From JACVRW01 sp963850205 (GTDB lineage: Bacteria > Actinomycetota > Thermoleophilia > Solirubrobacterales > Thermoleophilaceae), in assembly GCA_963850205.1 (NCBI GenBank), contig CAWKKJ010000011.1, positions 248,001-312,000 of the forward strand: a stretch of 64,000 nt of DNA. The letters run 5' to 3'. How positions within the stretch are numbered: the first letter of the stretch is position 1; the number at the start of each line of letters is the position of its first letter. Positions 19,562-28,424 of the stretch are shown one piece after another. The notes beneath the pieces were generated by a model, which was given only the letters and a program-made list of their open reading frames with translations, made no database searches and was not told the origin of the DNA. A program made the translations under genes and the position numbers.

Positions 19562-20675
19562 CCAGGCGCTCCATGAAGCGGTCGAAGAGATGAACGCTGT
19601 CGTGCGGGCCGGGGCCGGCCTCGGGGTGGTACTGGACGGTGGAGCCGGGCACGTCGCGCAGCACCAGCCCCTCGACCGTCCGGTCGTAGAGGTTCAGCTG
19701 CTGCAGCTCGGCGGTGCCGAAGTCGGTCTCCCAGCGGACGGGCTCGTCGGACGCGATCGTCCGCTCCCCCGACGGGCCGGCCACCGCGAAGCCGTGGTTC
19801 TGCGAGGTGATCTCGATGCGCCCCGTCTCCAGGTCCTTGACCGGGTGGTTGGCCCCGCGGTGGCCGAAGGGGAGCTTGAAGGTCTCGAGGCCCACGGCGC
19901 GACAGAGCAGCTGGTGGCCCAGGCAGATGCCCCACACCGGCACCTTTCCCACCACCGAACGCACGGTGTCGACGACGTAGCCGAGCGCCGCCGGGTCGCC
20001 GGGGCCGTTGGCCAGGAACACGGCGTCGGGCGAGCGGGCCAGCAGCGTCTCGGCGGACACGTCGCAGGGGTGGAGCTCGAGCCGGACCCCGCGCTCGGTG
20101 AGGTTGCGCACGATCGAGCCCTTGATCCCGGTGTCGATCCCGATCACCAGAGGCCCCTCGCCGCCGAGGACCTGGAGCTCGGCGGGGCTCACCTCACGGG
20201 CCAGGTCGCGGCCGGCCATGGGCGGCTCGCCCAACACCCGGTCCCGCGCCTCCCGCTCGGGGGTGGAGCCGGCGAAGACGCCGCCACGCATGGCCCCCTT
20301 GTCGCGGATGTGGCGCACCAGCGCCCGCGTGTCCACGCCGGTCAGCGCGGGCACGCCGCAGTCGGCCAGCCAGGTGAGCCAGCCGCCCTCGGCCCCGGCG
20401 GAGTCCTCGCGGTCCACCCCTTCGCGCATGATCACCGCCCGGGCGTGGACGCGGTCCGACTCCATGTGAGCCTGGGCCACGCCGTAGTTCCCGATCAGCG
20501 GGTAGGTGAAGACGATGATCTGCCCGGCGTAGCTGGGGTCGGTGACGGCCTCCTGGTAGCCGGACATCGCGGTGTTGAAGACCACCTCGCCGAGACCGTC
20601 GACCGGCGCGCCGGCCAGCTCGCCGTGGAAGCTCGTGCCGTCCTCCAGCAGGAGGTAGCCGGCCCCACCCGGCAT
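19551..20675 (-). CDS. carA: Carbamoyl-phosphate synthase small (glutaminase) subunit
   Basis: A 374-aa CarA that hydrolyses glutamine and channels ammonia to CarB. The N-terminal domain has LLLEDGTSFHGE and TAMSGYQEAVTDPSYAGQ; the class I amidotransferase domain has the nucleophile in PVWGICLGHQLL and the His/Glu pair in YHPEAGPGPHD. The ATG at 20675 shares one base with the pyrC TGA (TGATG). An upstream in-frame extension is GC-rich antiframe and was rejected. Confidence 0.96.
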
Positions 20676-22054
20676 CAGGCCACCGCCCCCAGCGCGAAGG
20701 AGCGCTCGCGGTAGGCCACCGCGCCGTCGGCGAGCGTCATGCGCACCCGCCCGGTGAGGCGGCGGCCGGCGAAGGCGCAGTTGGCGGAGCGGCTCTCGTA
20801 CCCGGCCTCCCCCACCTCCCACTCCGCCTCCAGGTCCGCCAGGCACACGTCGGCCGTCGACCCGGGAGCCAGCGACGGGATGCCGAGGCCGAACGGCTCG
20901 CCCCCGGCCGTCATGCGCTCGACCAGCCGCGCCAGGTCCAGCAGGCCGGGCAGCACGAGGCCGGTATGCAGCGCCGCGAAGGCGGTCTCGAGACCCGTGA
21001 CGCCCATCGGGGCCAGCTCGAACGGCTGCTCCTTCTCCTCGCGCGCGTGAGGCGCGTGGTCGGTGGCGACGCAGTCGATCACGCCGGAGCGCATGCCCTC
21101 GATCAGCGCCTGGCGGTCGGCCTGGGAGCGCAGAGGCGGGTTCATCTTCAGATTGGTGTCGAGGCTGCGGACGTCCTCGTCGGTGAGCAGCAGGTGGTGC
21201 GGGGTGGCCTCGCAGGTCACGTGCGTGCCGCCCGCCTTGGCCCGCTCGATCACCGCCACGGTCTCGCGAGCGGACACGTGCTGAACGTGAATCCGGCCCC
21301 GCTCGTAGTCGGCGAGCTCGCAGTCACGGGCCACCATCGTCGACTCCGACACCGAGGGGATCCCGCTGAGGCCGAGCAGGGCCGACACCTCCCCCTCGTG
21401 CATGGCGCCGTCCCCGGAGAGCGACGGGTCCTCCTCGTGGAGGGCGAGCAGCCGGCCGGCCAGGCGCTGGTACTGGAGCGCCTGCCGCATGACGTGGCCG
21501 GAGCGCACCGGCAGCCCGTCGTCGGTGAAGCCGGCGGCGCCGACCTCGGCCAGCTCGGCCATCTCGGTCAGGCGCTCTCCCTGCTGCCCGACGGTAATCG
21601 CGGCCATGAAGCCGGTGGGCACGCGGGCCCCGGCGCGGGCCCGCTCGCGCAGGGAGCGCAGCACGGGCGCCGAGTCCACCACCGGCTCGGTGTTGGGCTG
21701 TGCCAGGATCGCGCAGAACCCACCGGCCGCGGCGGCCCGGGTGCCGGAGTCGATGTCCTCCTCGTCCTCCCGGCCCGGCGTGCGCAGGTGCACGTGTGGG
21801 TCGACGAAGGCCGGGAAGGCGTGCAGGCCCTCGGCGTTGACCACCTCCACGCCCTCGGGCGCCTCCAGCTCGTCACCGAGCTCGGCCACCCGACCCTCGC
21901 GGACGAGCAGGTCGGCCCGGCCGTCCAGGCCCGCGCGCGGGTCGAGCAGCCGGGCGCCCCGTATCAGCACCGAGGCGGGCGGCGACGGGGCGCGCTCTGT
22001 GAGCGGAGCCGGCATCCGGGTGCCGTCTCCCTCGAGGGTGGGCGACGGGCTCAC
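20675..22054 (-). CDS. pyrC: Dihydroorotase, class I
   Basis: A 459-aa zinc amidohydrolase cyclising carbamoyl-aspartate to dihydroorotate. Motifs: metal ligands in DPHVHLRTPGREDEEDI, GFTDDGLPV, THVTCEATPHHLLLTDED, the substrate asparagine in KMNPPLRS, and the catalytic Asp in CVATDHAPHA. Start is GTG at 22054 overlapping the pyrB stop as GTGA. The first 25 residues are a non-conserved extension; an internal ATG at residue 14 is an alternative start. Confidence 0.95.
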   Translation of the reverse strand: MSPSPTLEGDGTRMPAPLTERAPSPPASVLIRGARLLDPRAGLDGRADLLVREGRVAELGDELEAPEGVEVVNAEGLHAFPAFVDPHVHLRTPGREDEEDIDSGTRAAAAGGFCAILAQPNTEPVVDSAPVLRSLRERARAGARVPTGFMAAITVGQQGERLTEMAELAEVGAAGFTDDGLPVRSGHVMRQALQYQRLAGRLLALHEEDPSLSGDGAMHEGEVSALLGLSGIPSVSESTMVARDCELADYERGRIHVQHVSARETVAVIERAKAGGTHVTCEATPHHLLLTDEDVRSLDTNLKMNPPLRSQADRQALIEGMRSGVIDCVATDHAPHAREEKEQPFELAPMGVTGLETAFAALHTGLVLPGLLDLARLVERMTAGGEPFGLGIPSLAPGSTADVCLADLEAEWEVGEAGYESRSANCAFAGRRLTGRVRMTLADGAVAYRERSFALGAVA

Positions 22055-23004
22055 GCCGGCTGGGGCTCCCCGGTCTCGACCACGGAACGCGCACCGGTCG
22101 GCGCTCCGCCTCCGGCGAGCAGCTCGTACAGCACCGCCATCCGCACCACCACGCCCGACTCCACCTGCTCGGTTATCAGGGCCTGGGGCGAGTCGATCAC
22201 CTCGGCCGACAGCTCCACCCCGCGGTTGACCGGGCCGGGGTGCATCAGCAACTGGTTTGGACCCAGGCGGCGGCCGTCGATCTGGTACTGCGCGGCGTAC
22301 TCGCGCAGGGAGGGCACGAACGAGCCCGTCATGCGCTCCCGCTGCATGCGCAGGGCGTAGACCGCGTCGGCCTCCCCCAGGTCATCCAGCGTGTAGCGCA
22401 CCTCGCAGCCCAGCGCCTCGATCCCGCGGGGGATCAGGGTGGGCGGGCCGCAGACCGTCACCGCGCAGCCCATGCGGGTGAGCGCGAGCACGTTGGAGCG
22501 GGCCACACGACTGTGCAGCACGTCGCCCACGATCCACACGTTGAGCCCCTCGAGCGAGCCCGCCCGGCGCTTGAGGGTGTAGAGGTCGAGCAGCGCCTGG
22601 GTGGGGTGCTCGTGCTTGCCGTCGCCGGCGTTCACCACCGAGGCGCGGGTCCAGCGGGCCACCAGCCCCGCAGCCCCGGCGTGGGGAGAGCGGATGACGA
22701 TCATGGCCGGGTCGTAGGCCGAGAGCGTCTGCACCGTGTCCTTCAGCGATTCGCCCTTCTCGACCGCAGAGCCGCTCGACTTGACGCTCACCAGGTCCGC
22801 CGAGAGCCGCTTGGCGGCGAGCTCGAAGCTCGAGCTGGTGCGGGTGGAGGCCTCGTAGAAGAGGTTGATCACGGTCCGGCCGCGGAGGGTGGGCACCTTC
22901 TTGATCTCCCGCCCGGACACCTCGGCAAAGCTCTCGGCCCGGCCCAGGATGCGCTCGATGTCCTCGCGCGAGAGGTCGTCCACCGAGAGCAGGTGCCTAC
23001 GCAT
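22051..23004 (-). CDS. pyrB: Aspartate carbamoyltransferase catalytic subunit
   Basis: A 317-aa PyrB joining carbamoyl phosphate and aspartate. The carbamoyl-phosphate loop is INLFYEASTRTSSSFE, with KGESLKDTVQTL and HEHPTQALLDLYTLKR, and the aspartate loop region shows LLMHPGPVNRG. No pyrI is present. The ATG at 23004 matches the family N-terminus MRRHLLSVDDLSRED and overlaps the pyrR stop by 8 bp. Confidence 0.96.
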   Translation of the reverse strand: MRRHLLSVDDLSREDIERILGRAESFAEVSGREIKKVPTLRGRTVINLFYEASTRTSSSFELAAKRLSADLVSVKSSGSAVEKGESLKDTVQTLSAYDPAMIVIRSPHAGAAGLVARWTRASVVNAGDGKHEHPTQALLDLYTLKRRAGSLEGLNVWIVGDVLHSRVARSNVLALTRMGCAVTVCGPPTLIPRGIEALGCEVRYTLDDLGEADAVYALRMQRERMTGSFVPSLREYAAQYQIDGRRLGPNQLLMHPGPVNRGVELSAEVIDSPQALITEQVESGVVVRMAVLYELLAGGGAPTGARSVVETGEPQPA

Positions 23005-23557
23005 CGTGTGCCTCCTCCAGCTCGCTGGCGGCAATCGCCACCTCGTCCATGCCGTCCAGCTCCTCCACGCGCACGTTCACCCGCTCGCCTCGAGCGGTGG
23101 GCAGGTTCTTGCCCACGTAGTCGGGCCGGATCGGCAACTCGCGATGGCCTCGGTCGGCGAGCACGGCGAGCTGCACGCGCCGCGGCCGGCCGTAGTCGAA
23201 GAGCGCGTCGATGGCAGCGCGCACGGTGCGGCCGGTGTAGAGCACGTCGTCGACGAGGACGATGGTGGTGTCCTCGACGGGAAAGTCGACGTGGGAGGCG
23301 TGGACCACCGGCTGGTAGTCCGGACCGCGAAGCCCGACGTCGTCCCGGTAGAAGCTGATGTCGATGTCGCCGAGCGGCACCGGCTCGCCCACGAGCTCCG
23401 CCACCAGGTCGCGCAGCCGGGCGCCGAGCACGGCGCCGCGACGGTGGATGCCCACGACGGCGACGCCCTCTCCCCCGGTCTTCTCGACGATCTCGTGGGC
23501 GATGCGCACCAGCGTGCGTCGCACATCCTCGCGGTCGAGAACCGTCTTCTCCGTCAC
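22997..23557 (-). CDS. pyrR: Pyrimidine operon regulator PyrR / uracil phosphoribosyltransferase
   Basis: A 186-aa PyrR, an RNA-binding attenuator of pyr operons with weak uracil phosphoribosyltransferase activity. It has GIHRRGAVLG, DISFYRDD and the PRPP signature IVLVDDVLYTGRTVRAA. Start is GTG at 23557, 6-8 nt after the purine-rich GGAAGGGG. A PyrR-binding loop consensus lies in the leader at 23574-23587, directly beside this ribosome-binding site, so the operon is probably autoregulated by blocking translation, as proposed for mycobacteria. Confidence 0.95.
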   Translation of the reverse strand: MTEKTVLDREDVRRTLVRIAHEIVEKTGGEGVAVVGIHRRGAVLGARLRDLVAELVGEPVPLGDIDISFYRDDVGLRGPDYQPVVHASHVDFPVEDTTIVLVDDVLYTGRTVRAAIDALFDYGRPRRVQLAVLADRGHRELPIRPDYVGKNLPTARGERVNVRVEELDGMDEVAIAASELEEAHDA

Positions 23558-23573
23558 GTCACCGCCCCTTCCT

Positions 23574-23587
23574 GGCCTCTCCGGACC
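23574..23587 (-). promoter_or_regulatory. PyrR-binding loop in the pyr operon leader
   Basis: The minus strand reads GGTCCGGAGAGGCC, matching the known PyrR loop consensus ARUCCNGNGAGGYU at 12 of 14 positions. It ends about 16 nt before the pyrR GTG and abuts the Shine-Dalgarno-like GGAAGGGG. No intrinsic terminator lies between it and the gene, which favours translational control. UMP-loaded PyrR would bind here. Confidence 0.78.
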
Positions 23588-23599
23588 TGGTTAAAGGAA

Positions 23600-23622
23600 C
23601 CGGGTGCGAGACTAGCACCCGG
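23600..23622. repeat. Hairpin upstream of the PyrR site
   Basis: Arms CCGGGTGC (23600-23607) and GCACCCGG (23615-23622) flank a 7-nt loop. On the minus strand the stem is followed by TTCCTTT, so it may be a weak terminator or leader hairpin just before the PyrR loop. Confidence 0.65.
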
Positions 23623-23679
23623 CCTCGATGCCTCCGGCGTGCAGTGACTCCGGCTGGGCGGAGCGCTACTGTGGGGATC

Positions 23680-23970
23680 GTGACCTCCGAGCGCGCAGAG
23701 GCCTACGGGCGGGTGATGCAGATCGTCTCGGCCGACGGCGACGAGCAGCTCCAGCCGTCCGAGCAGGCCCAGCTGCGGGAGGCCGCCGACGCGCTCTTCT
23801 TCGCCACCGAGATCGCCGGCGACACGGAGGCCCGCGACGCCCTCGGCCGGGCGAACGACCTGGCGGCAAAGCTGATGGAGACCGAGCGCTGGAGCCCGGA
23901 CTACGCCGAGCAGGCGCTGCGCGACCTCGAGGCCTGCGGGCCGGCGCAGCTGGTCCGGCTCGGCCGGTAG
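23680..23970 (+). CDS. Conserved-looking hypothetical protein, 96 aa
   Basis: Plus-strand gene divergent from pyrR. The GTG at 23680 opens VTSERAEAYGRVMQIVSADGDEQL, followed by an all-alpha-looking sequence (LREAADALFF, EARDALGRANDLAAKLMETERW, YAEQALRDLEACGP). There is no membrane segment, signal or known catalytic motif. Codon use is typical of the neighbourhood, so it is likely real. I do not recognise its family, and it ends 16 bp before the convergent rnz stop. Confidence 0.7.
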   Translation: MTSERAEAYGRVMQIVSADGDEQLQPSEQAQLREAADALFFATEIAGDTEARDALGRANDLAAKLMETERWSPDYAEQALRDLEACGPAQLVRLGR

Positions 23971-23985
23971 GTCACCAGCGGAAGC

Positions 23986-24960
23986 TCAGCTCCCCGGCTC
24001 GGCCACGACCGCGACCGGCGGGTCCTTGGCGGCCCGGATGTGCACCGGCCCCCCGCGCTCCGGCAACGGGATCTCGACGCGGTCGAAGTCGCGCGGCACG
24101 ATCACGTTCTCGGGAGGGCCGGCAAACGCCGTTCGCGCCTCGTCGCGCAGCTCCGCGCCGGCATAGCGGGGCGAGAGGTGGGTGAGCGCCAGCATGGCCA
24201 CGCCCGCCGCCGACGCCACCTCGGCCGCGCCGCGAGCCGTGGAGTGAAGCGTCTCGGCCGCGCGCTCGGCCTCGTCGTCGGCGAAGGTGGCCTCGTGCAC
24301 CAGCAGGTCGGCCTCCCAGGCCACCAGCCTCGTCATGTCACAGGGCGCGGTGTCCCCGGTCAGCACGACCTTGCGCCCGCGCCGGGCCTCCCCCATCACC
24401 TGCTCAGGCCGCACGCCGTCGACCGTCTCGCCCTGCTGGAGCCGGCCGAAGTCGGGCCCCGGCGTGACGCCGAGGTCGCGCGCCCGATCGGGATCGAAGG
24501 CCCCGGGCCGCGCGCTCTCCACCAAGGCATAGCCGAGACCGGGGCCGCCGTGATCGGTGGCGTAGGCGGCGATCCGGTAGCCGTCGCGCTCGAGCTCGTC
24601 GTTGGGCTCCAGCTCCACCACCTCGAGCGTGAAGGGCAGCCTGCCGATCACCGGCGTGAGCGTGCGCAGCAGGCGTCCGAGGCCCACCGGCCCGTGCAGG
24701 GTCAGCGGACGTTCCCGCTGCCGCAGGGCGAAGGTCTTCAGCATCCCCGGCAGCCCGAGCACGTGGTCGGCGTGGAAGTGGGTGATGAACACGTCCTCCA
24801 GCTCGACGAGGCCGATCGAGCGCATGAGCTGCCGCTGGGTCCCCTCGCCGCAGTCCACGAGCAGCCGGTCACCGCCCCGCCGGATGAGCGTGGCGGGCAG
24901 CCCGCGCCGGGCCCCGGGCGAGGAGCCGGCCGTGCCGAGGAAGAGGACGTCGAGGTCCAT
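23986..24960 (-). CDS. rnz: Ribonuclease Z (tRNA 3'-endonuclease, metallo-beta-lactamase fold)
   Basis: A 324-aa RNase Z trimming tRNA 3' trailers. It begins DVLFLGTAGSSPGARRGLPATLI, has the substrate loop CGEGTQRQLMRS, the zinc motif FITHFHADHVLGLPG (HxHxDH), a C-terminal VVLTGDTAPC and a late His in ALTHLSPRY. Length and motif order fit bacterial RNase Z. It precedes a phosphodiesterase gene, perhaps co-transcribed. Confidence 0.94.
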   Translation of the reverse strand: MDLDVLFLGTAGSSPGARRGLPATLIRRGGDRLLVDCGEGTQRQLMRSIGLVELEDVFITHFHADHVLGLPGMLKTFALRQRERPLTLHGPVGLGRLLRTLTPVIGRLPFTLEVVELEPNDELERDGYRIAAYATDHGGPGLGYALVESARPGAFDPDRARDLGVTPGPDFGRLQQGETVDGVRPEQVMGEARRGRKVVLTGDTAPCDMTRLVAWEADLLVHEATFADDEAERAAETLHSTARGAAEVASAAGVAMLALTHLSPRYAGAELRDEARTAFAGPPENVIVPRDFDRVEIPLPERGGPVHIRAAKDPPVAVVAEPGS

Positions 24961-24973
24961 GGTGTGGGGAACG

Positions 24974-25468
24974 CTATTCCAGCCGGATCAGCTCGAACGT
25001 CAGGCGACCGTTCTCGACGCGAGCGATCCCCATAGTGTGGGCGGGCGCGCGGCGGCGCTCGGTCGGGCTTCCCGGGTTGAAGATCTGAAAGCCCCCCGGG
25101 TGGGTCTCGTGCAGGGGCAGGTGCGAGTGTCCGAAGACCACCGCCTCGGCACGCTCGCCGAAGCGCCGCCGCATCCGCTCCAGCCGCCCGGCCCGGGTGC
25201 CGGAGTCGTGCACCAGCGCGATCCGCGCCCCTCCCGCATCCACCACCCGCTCCGCGGGCAGCAGCTGCCTTAGCTCGGCACTGTCGACGTTGCCGTGCAC
25301 GGCGGCCAGCGGCGGGCCGATCGCCTCGAGCTCGCGCAGCACCTCGAGCGTGAGGACGTCGCCCGCGTGCAGCAGCAGGTCCGCGCCGGCGATGCGCTCG
25401 ACGCAGGCCTCGGGGAGACGCCGGCTTCCGCGCGGCAGGTGGGTGTCGGCCAGGATCGCGATCAGCAC
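24974..25468 (-). CDS. YfcE/MJ0936-type metallophosphoesterase
   Basis: A 164-aa calcineurin-like phosphodiesterase. Metal ligands are visible in LADTHLPRG, LLHAGDVLT, AVHGNVDSAE, LVHDSG and VFGHSHLPLHE, and the C-terminal NPGSPTERRRAP is typical of the YfcE group that hydrolyses phosphodiesters with manganese. It starts at ATG 25468 and ends 13 bp before the rnz start on the same strand. The physiological substrate is unknown. Confidence 0.92.
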   Translation of the reverse strand: MLIAILADTHLPRGSRRLPEACVERIAGADLLLHAGDVLTLEVLRELEAIGPPLAAVHGNVDSAELRQLLPAERVVDAGGARIALVHDSGTRAGRLERMRRRFGERAEAVVFGHSHLPLHETHPGGFQIFNPGSPTERRRAPAHTMGIARVENGRLTFELIRLE

Positions 25469-25591
25469 CGGGTCGCCCTATCGTGCCGTGGCCATGGGCC
25501 AGGCCTCCGTTCGTGACCTTCCGGCCGCGCGGATGTTGCCGCGGCCATCGAGGCCGGTCAAGCGCCTGGCCCGGCTGTTTCACGCCGTCCC

Positions 25592-26446
25592 GTGAGGGAC
25601 TCCCGGAACACGCTGAGCACGCTGCTCGTGCTCGCCGGCGCGCTGCTGCTGCTCGCGGGGACCGCCGCCGGGTACGGCCGCGTGCACCTCACCGAGCGCG
25701 AGGTGTTCGCGGATCGTGCGCTGGAGGCCCTGGAGAGCGACGGCGTGCGCCGCGCCGTCGAACGTGAGCTCACCGACGAGCTGGCCGATCGCGCCCGGGC
25801 GTTCGGCCTCGGGAACCTGCGCCCGGAGATTCGTGCCCTGATCGACACGGTGATCACCTCCGCACCGTTCCACAGCGTCTTCCGCGCGGCGACGATCGAG
25901 TTCCACCGGGTGTTCTTCGAGCAGGGCCGCGACGCGGCCCGCTTCGATCTCGGAGCCGTGGCGCCGGTCCTGCAGCGGGAGGCGCGCGCGATCTCACCGG
26001 AGCTCGACCGCCTGCTGTCCCGTGAGATCGACGCCGAGCTGCTCACCGTGCGCCGGGGCCGCCTGGCGGGAGACACGCTGGCCGCGGCCGAGCGGCTGAG
26101 GACGCTCGGGATCGTGCTGCCGCTTCTGGCCGCCGCGGCCTTCGCCGGCGCGATCGCCCTGGCTCGTCCCCATTCCCGCGGGCTGCTCCGCGTCGGGCTG
26201 GCCATGATCGTGACCGCCGCGGTGACCGCGGCGGCGGTGCCACTGGTCCGCACCCTGGCCATCGAGCGCCTCGACGGAAAGGGCGACCTCACCGCCGCCC
26301 AGGTCCAGGACGCCGCCCGGGGCGTCTACGACGCCTACCTGAGCGACCTGCTCGTGTGGGCCCTGGTGCTGGGCCTGGCGGGCCTGGTCCTCTGCGCGGC
26401 AGCGCTCGCGGTGCGGCGATTACACTGGCGCAGCGAGCGCCCGTAG
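25592..26446 (+). CDS. Integral membrane protein whose stop codon lies inside the tRNA gene
   Basis: A 284-aa protein starting at GTG 25592. It has a first membrane helix (LLVLAGALLLLAGTAAGYG), an extracytoplasmic segment rich in charged helices up to about residue 165, two central helices (LPLLAAAAFAGAIALA and VGLAMIVTAAVTAAAVPLV) and a last helix (LLVWALVLGLAGLVLCAAALAV). No known motif is seen. Its last codons and TAG overlap the first ten bases of tRNA-Arg. Confidence 0.8.
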   Translation: MRDSRNTLSTLLVLAGALLLLAGTAAGYGRVHLTEREVFADRALEALESDGVRRAVERELTDELADRARAFGLGNLRPEIRALIDTVITSAPFHSVFRAATIEFHRVFFEQGRDAARFDLGAVAPVLQREARAISPELDRLLSREIDAELLTVRRGRLAGDTLAAAERLRTLGIVLPLLAAAAFAGAIALARPHSRGLLRVGLAMIVTAAVTAAAVPLVRTLAIERLDGKGDLTAAQVQDAARGVYDAYLSDLLVWALVLGLAGLVLCAAALAVRRLHWRSERP

Positions 26447-26509
26447 CTCAGTGGATAGAGCGCTGCCCTCCGGAGGCAGAAGTCGCAGGTTCGAATCCTG
26501 CCGGGCGCG
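26437..26509 (+). tRNA. tRNA-Arg (anticodon CCG)
   Basis: A complete 73-nt cloverleaf: acceptor GCGCCCG pairs with CGGGCGC, D-arm GCTC..GAGC, anticodon stem CTGCC/GGCAG with loop CTCCGGA (anticodon CCG, reading CGG codons), T-arm GCAGG-TTCGAAT-CCTGC, discriminator G. CCA is not encoded. Its 3' part is repeated at 51425-51467 and 60589-60637, marking it as an integration target. Confidence 0.97.
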
Positions 26510-26510
26510 T
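26462..26510 (+). repeat. Attachment repeat 1 (3' part of tRNA-Arg)
   Basis: The 49 bp from the anticodon stem to one base past the tRNA are repeated exactly at 60589-60637; 43 bp of them (26468-26510) are repeated at 51425-51467. All copies share one orientation. This is the usual product of tRNA-directed integration. Confidence 0.88.
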
Positions 26511-26649
26511 GTGTAGAAGCCCTCGCAGAGCCAAATCCGGGGGATTGGCTCTCAGGTGTCAGAACTTGCGACCGTTTGCCACCTGTAATGGAGTCGCTGA
26601 CGGCTTCCCGTCCATGCCGGTGTTCCTGGCTAACCCAAACTGACCGAGC

Positions 26650-27285
26650 TCAGCGCATTCGTTCCGCAGTCAGCTGAGCCATTCGGTCGCTGGTGGCTTT
26701 CAGGAAGCGCAGTTGCTCGCGTCGGCCGATCAGGCGGAAGCCCAGCCGTAAGAGGGGGTTTCCGCCGCCGGCCGGCTGGGAAAACGAGCTGATGCGGAAG
26801 ATGACCTCGCCCGTGTCGGGGAACTTCCACACCTGCCAGTCCATCTGGCCTCGCTCGACGTGGCCTCTCAGGGTCCGGTAGTTCCAGCCGAACACGCGGC
26901 CGCGGCGCCCTGAGAGCTGGCGTTGCTCGTCGTAGACGTCACCCACTCGCACGCCGACATGGACTTTCAGCCAGTGGAAATGGAGAATCAGCAGCATCGT
27001 GCGATTCTCGAGCGGGTCGTCCGCGTCAAAGATGCCGGTCACGATTGACGGCTCGGCAAAGTCATAGTTCCGTGCGATGCGACGGGCGGTCTCCCAGCTC
27101 TTTCCGGGGACCGGGTCGCCCGGTGGCTCCGCCGGCAGCGCCCGCCGTACGTCGTCCCTTCGCCAGCCGTTGTCGGGCGTGTAATCGTCCCGCTGCGACG
27201 GCTCGAAGTTGAGCTCCTGCTTGCGCAACTCGGCCAGGGCCTGCTTAGGGTCGCTCGGCTGCCCAAGCAGCCGGTCAAGCAGCAC
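26650..27285 (-). CDS. DUF1990 family protein
   Basis: A 211-aa protein. Its C-terminal half (VFGWNYRTLRGHVERGQMDWQVWKF, then EVIFRISSFSQPAGGGNPLLRLGFRLIGRREQLRFL) matches the DUF1990 pattern, in which a SRPBCC-like fold ends with a hydrophobic patch and YLRALR-like tail. The N-terminal part (WETARRIARNYDFAEPSIVTGIF) is also typical. No biochemical function is known. Start is GTG at 27285, and it overlaps the neighbouring DUF1990-like gene by 11 bp, suggesting an operon. It is the first gene inside the island. Confidence 0.8.
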   Translation of the reverse strand: MLLDRLLGQPSDPKQALAELRKQELNFEPSQRDDYTPDNGWRRDDVRRALPAEPPGDPVPGKSWETARRIARNYDFAEPSIVTGIFDADDPLENRTMLLILHFHWLKVHVGVRVGDVYDEQRQLSGRRGRVFGWNYRTLRGHVERGQMDWQVWKFPDTGEVIFRISSFSQPAGGGNPLLRLGFRLIGRREQLRFLKATSDRMAQLTAERMR

Positions 27286-27993
27286 GGGGGATCTGCTCCA
27301 CGCGGCGAGTATGGATCTCGAGCCGCCCGTCGCGCGTCCCGCCCGACGAGCCGATCACCCGCTCGAGAAACGAGGTCCACATGTGCACCTGGGTCTCCTT
27401 GGACATGCGCAGCCGGTCGTAGAGCAGGTCGGACAGGCGGTCGCCGGCGCGCGCCCACGACTCGATCTCGAATTCGATCTGCCCGGACTCGCCTCGCGCC
27501 CGAAACATGATCTGCCCGGCCTCCAGGTGTCCGGCGAGCGTCAGCAGGCGAAAGCAGAGCGGGGTGACCTCGACGACCCGAACCGGCCCGTCCCACGGGC
27601 CAGGCATGCGAACCACGTACTCGTCGCCCGGCCGCATCTCACCTCGTCCCCGACCACCTTCTTGAACGTTGCGAACTCGGTGGGGGCGGCGTGGTCCGGG
27701 CTCGCCTGCAGCCGTGCCATCAGCTCCTCCGGCGAGAGCTTGGCATCACGGATGCGGGTGCGGTAGCGGCGATGAAAGAGCACCCCACAGCCGTCGCCGA
27801 CTTGTTGCACCTGATCGTCGAGTGCGCCGGGGGGCAACGGCGGAGGCGCGTCCTCGGGCCAAGTGCCGGCTTCCTCAACGCGCTGGTAGGGCGTAGTACG
27901 CCACATGTAACGCCATGAGGTCAGGGCCACGCCCGCGGGCCAGCGCAGCGAGGCGCCAATCGACCGTGACAGCGACAGCTTTCGTCTGGGCAC
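27275..27993 (-). pseudogene. Second DUF1990/SRPBCC-like protein, split by a frameshift
   Basis: Residues 1-114 (ATG 27993: MPRRKLSLSRSIGASLRWPAG, GCGVLFHRRYRTRIRDAKLSPEELM, EFATFKKVVGDE) are in one frame. The natural continuation (MRPGDEYVVRMPGPWDGPVRVVEVTP, ESWARAGDRLSDLLYDRLRMSKETQVHMWTSFLERV) is in another, from about 27637 to 27275. A single missing base near 27638-27642 explains it. Joined, the protein would be about 235 aa. Either a true mutation or a sequencing error; the two halves could also be translated separately. Confidence 0.65.
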
Positions 27994-28055
27994 GCTCAGT
28001 CCTTACCCGCGGGTGGCCGAGGCATGCCAGTCGACCCGGCGGGTATGGGACCTGC

Positions 28056-28424
28056 ATGCTGACTAAGGCACTGACTTTCGCCCGGGTACGCGGCTGGCAT
28101 CTTCACGCCGCCTCGCTGGCGACGATCTACCTCTGCATCGCGCTCTGGATCCGCGCCAAGACGGTGGACCAAGACGAACGCGGAAACGCCGAGAGGCGAG
28201 CGCTACTCGTCGGCCTATGGCCACCAATGTTTTGGCTTATAGGTGACTCGCTCGACTCGAACGAACGAACCAGTCAAAGCAAGGCCGGACGACCGCGACG
28301 CGAGCATCAAGGGTCGCTAGCTGGCCTCGCTGGCCGCCCGGCTAGCGTGGCTCGCGCCGCCGCTCAACCGTTTCGGCCGTTACAACGACGCGATCCGACG
28401 AGCCGCCGGCGCAGAACGACGTGA
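28056..28424 (+). CDS. Possible small membrane protein
   Basis: From ATG 28056 the product opens MLTKALTFARVRGWHLHAASL with one probable membrane helix (LATIYLCIALWIRAK), then a second hydrophobic patch (LLVGLWPPMFWLIGDSL). The first 75 residues look protein-like; the arginine-rich end may be read-through of decayed sequence. No family recognised. The stretch 28425-28653 after it holds nothing I can support. Confidence 0.4.
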   Translation: MLTKALTFARVRGWHLHAASLATIYLCIALWIRAKTVDQDERGNAERRALLVGLWPPMFWLIGDSLDSNERTSQSKAGRPRREHQGSLAGLAGRPASVARAAAQPFRPLQRRDPTSRRRRTT

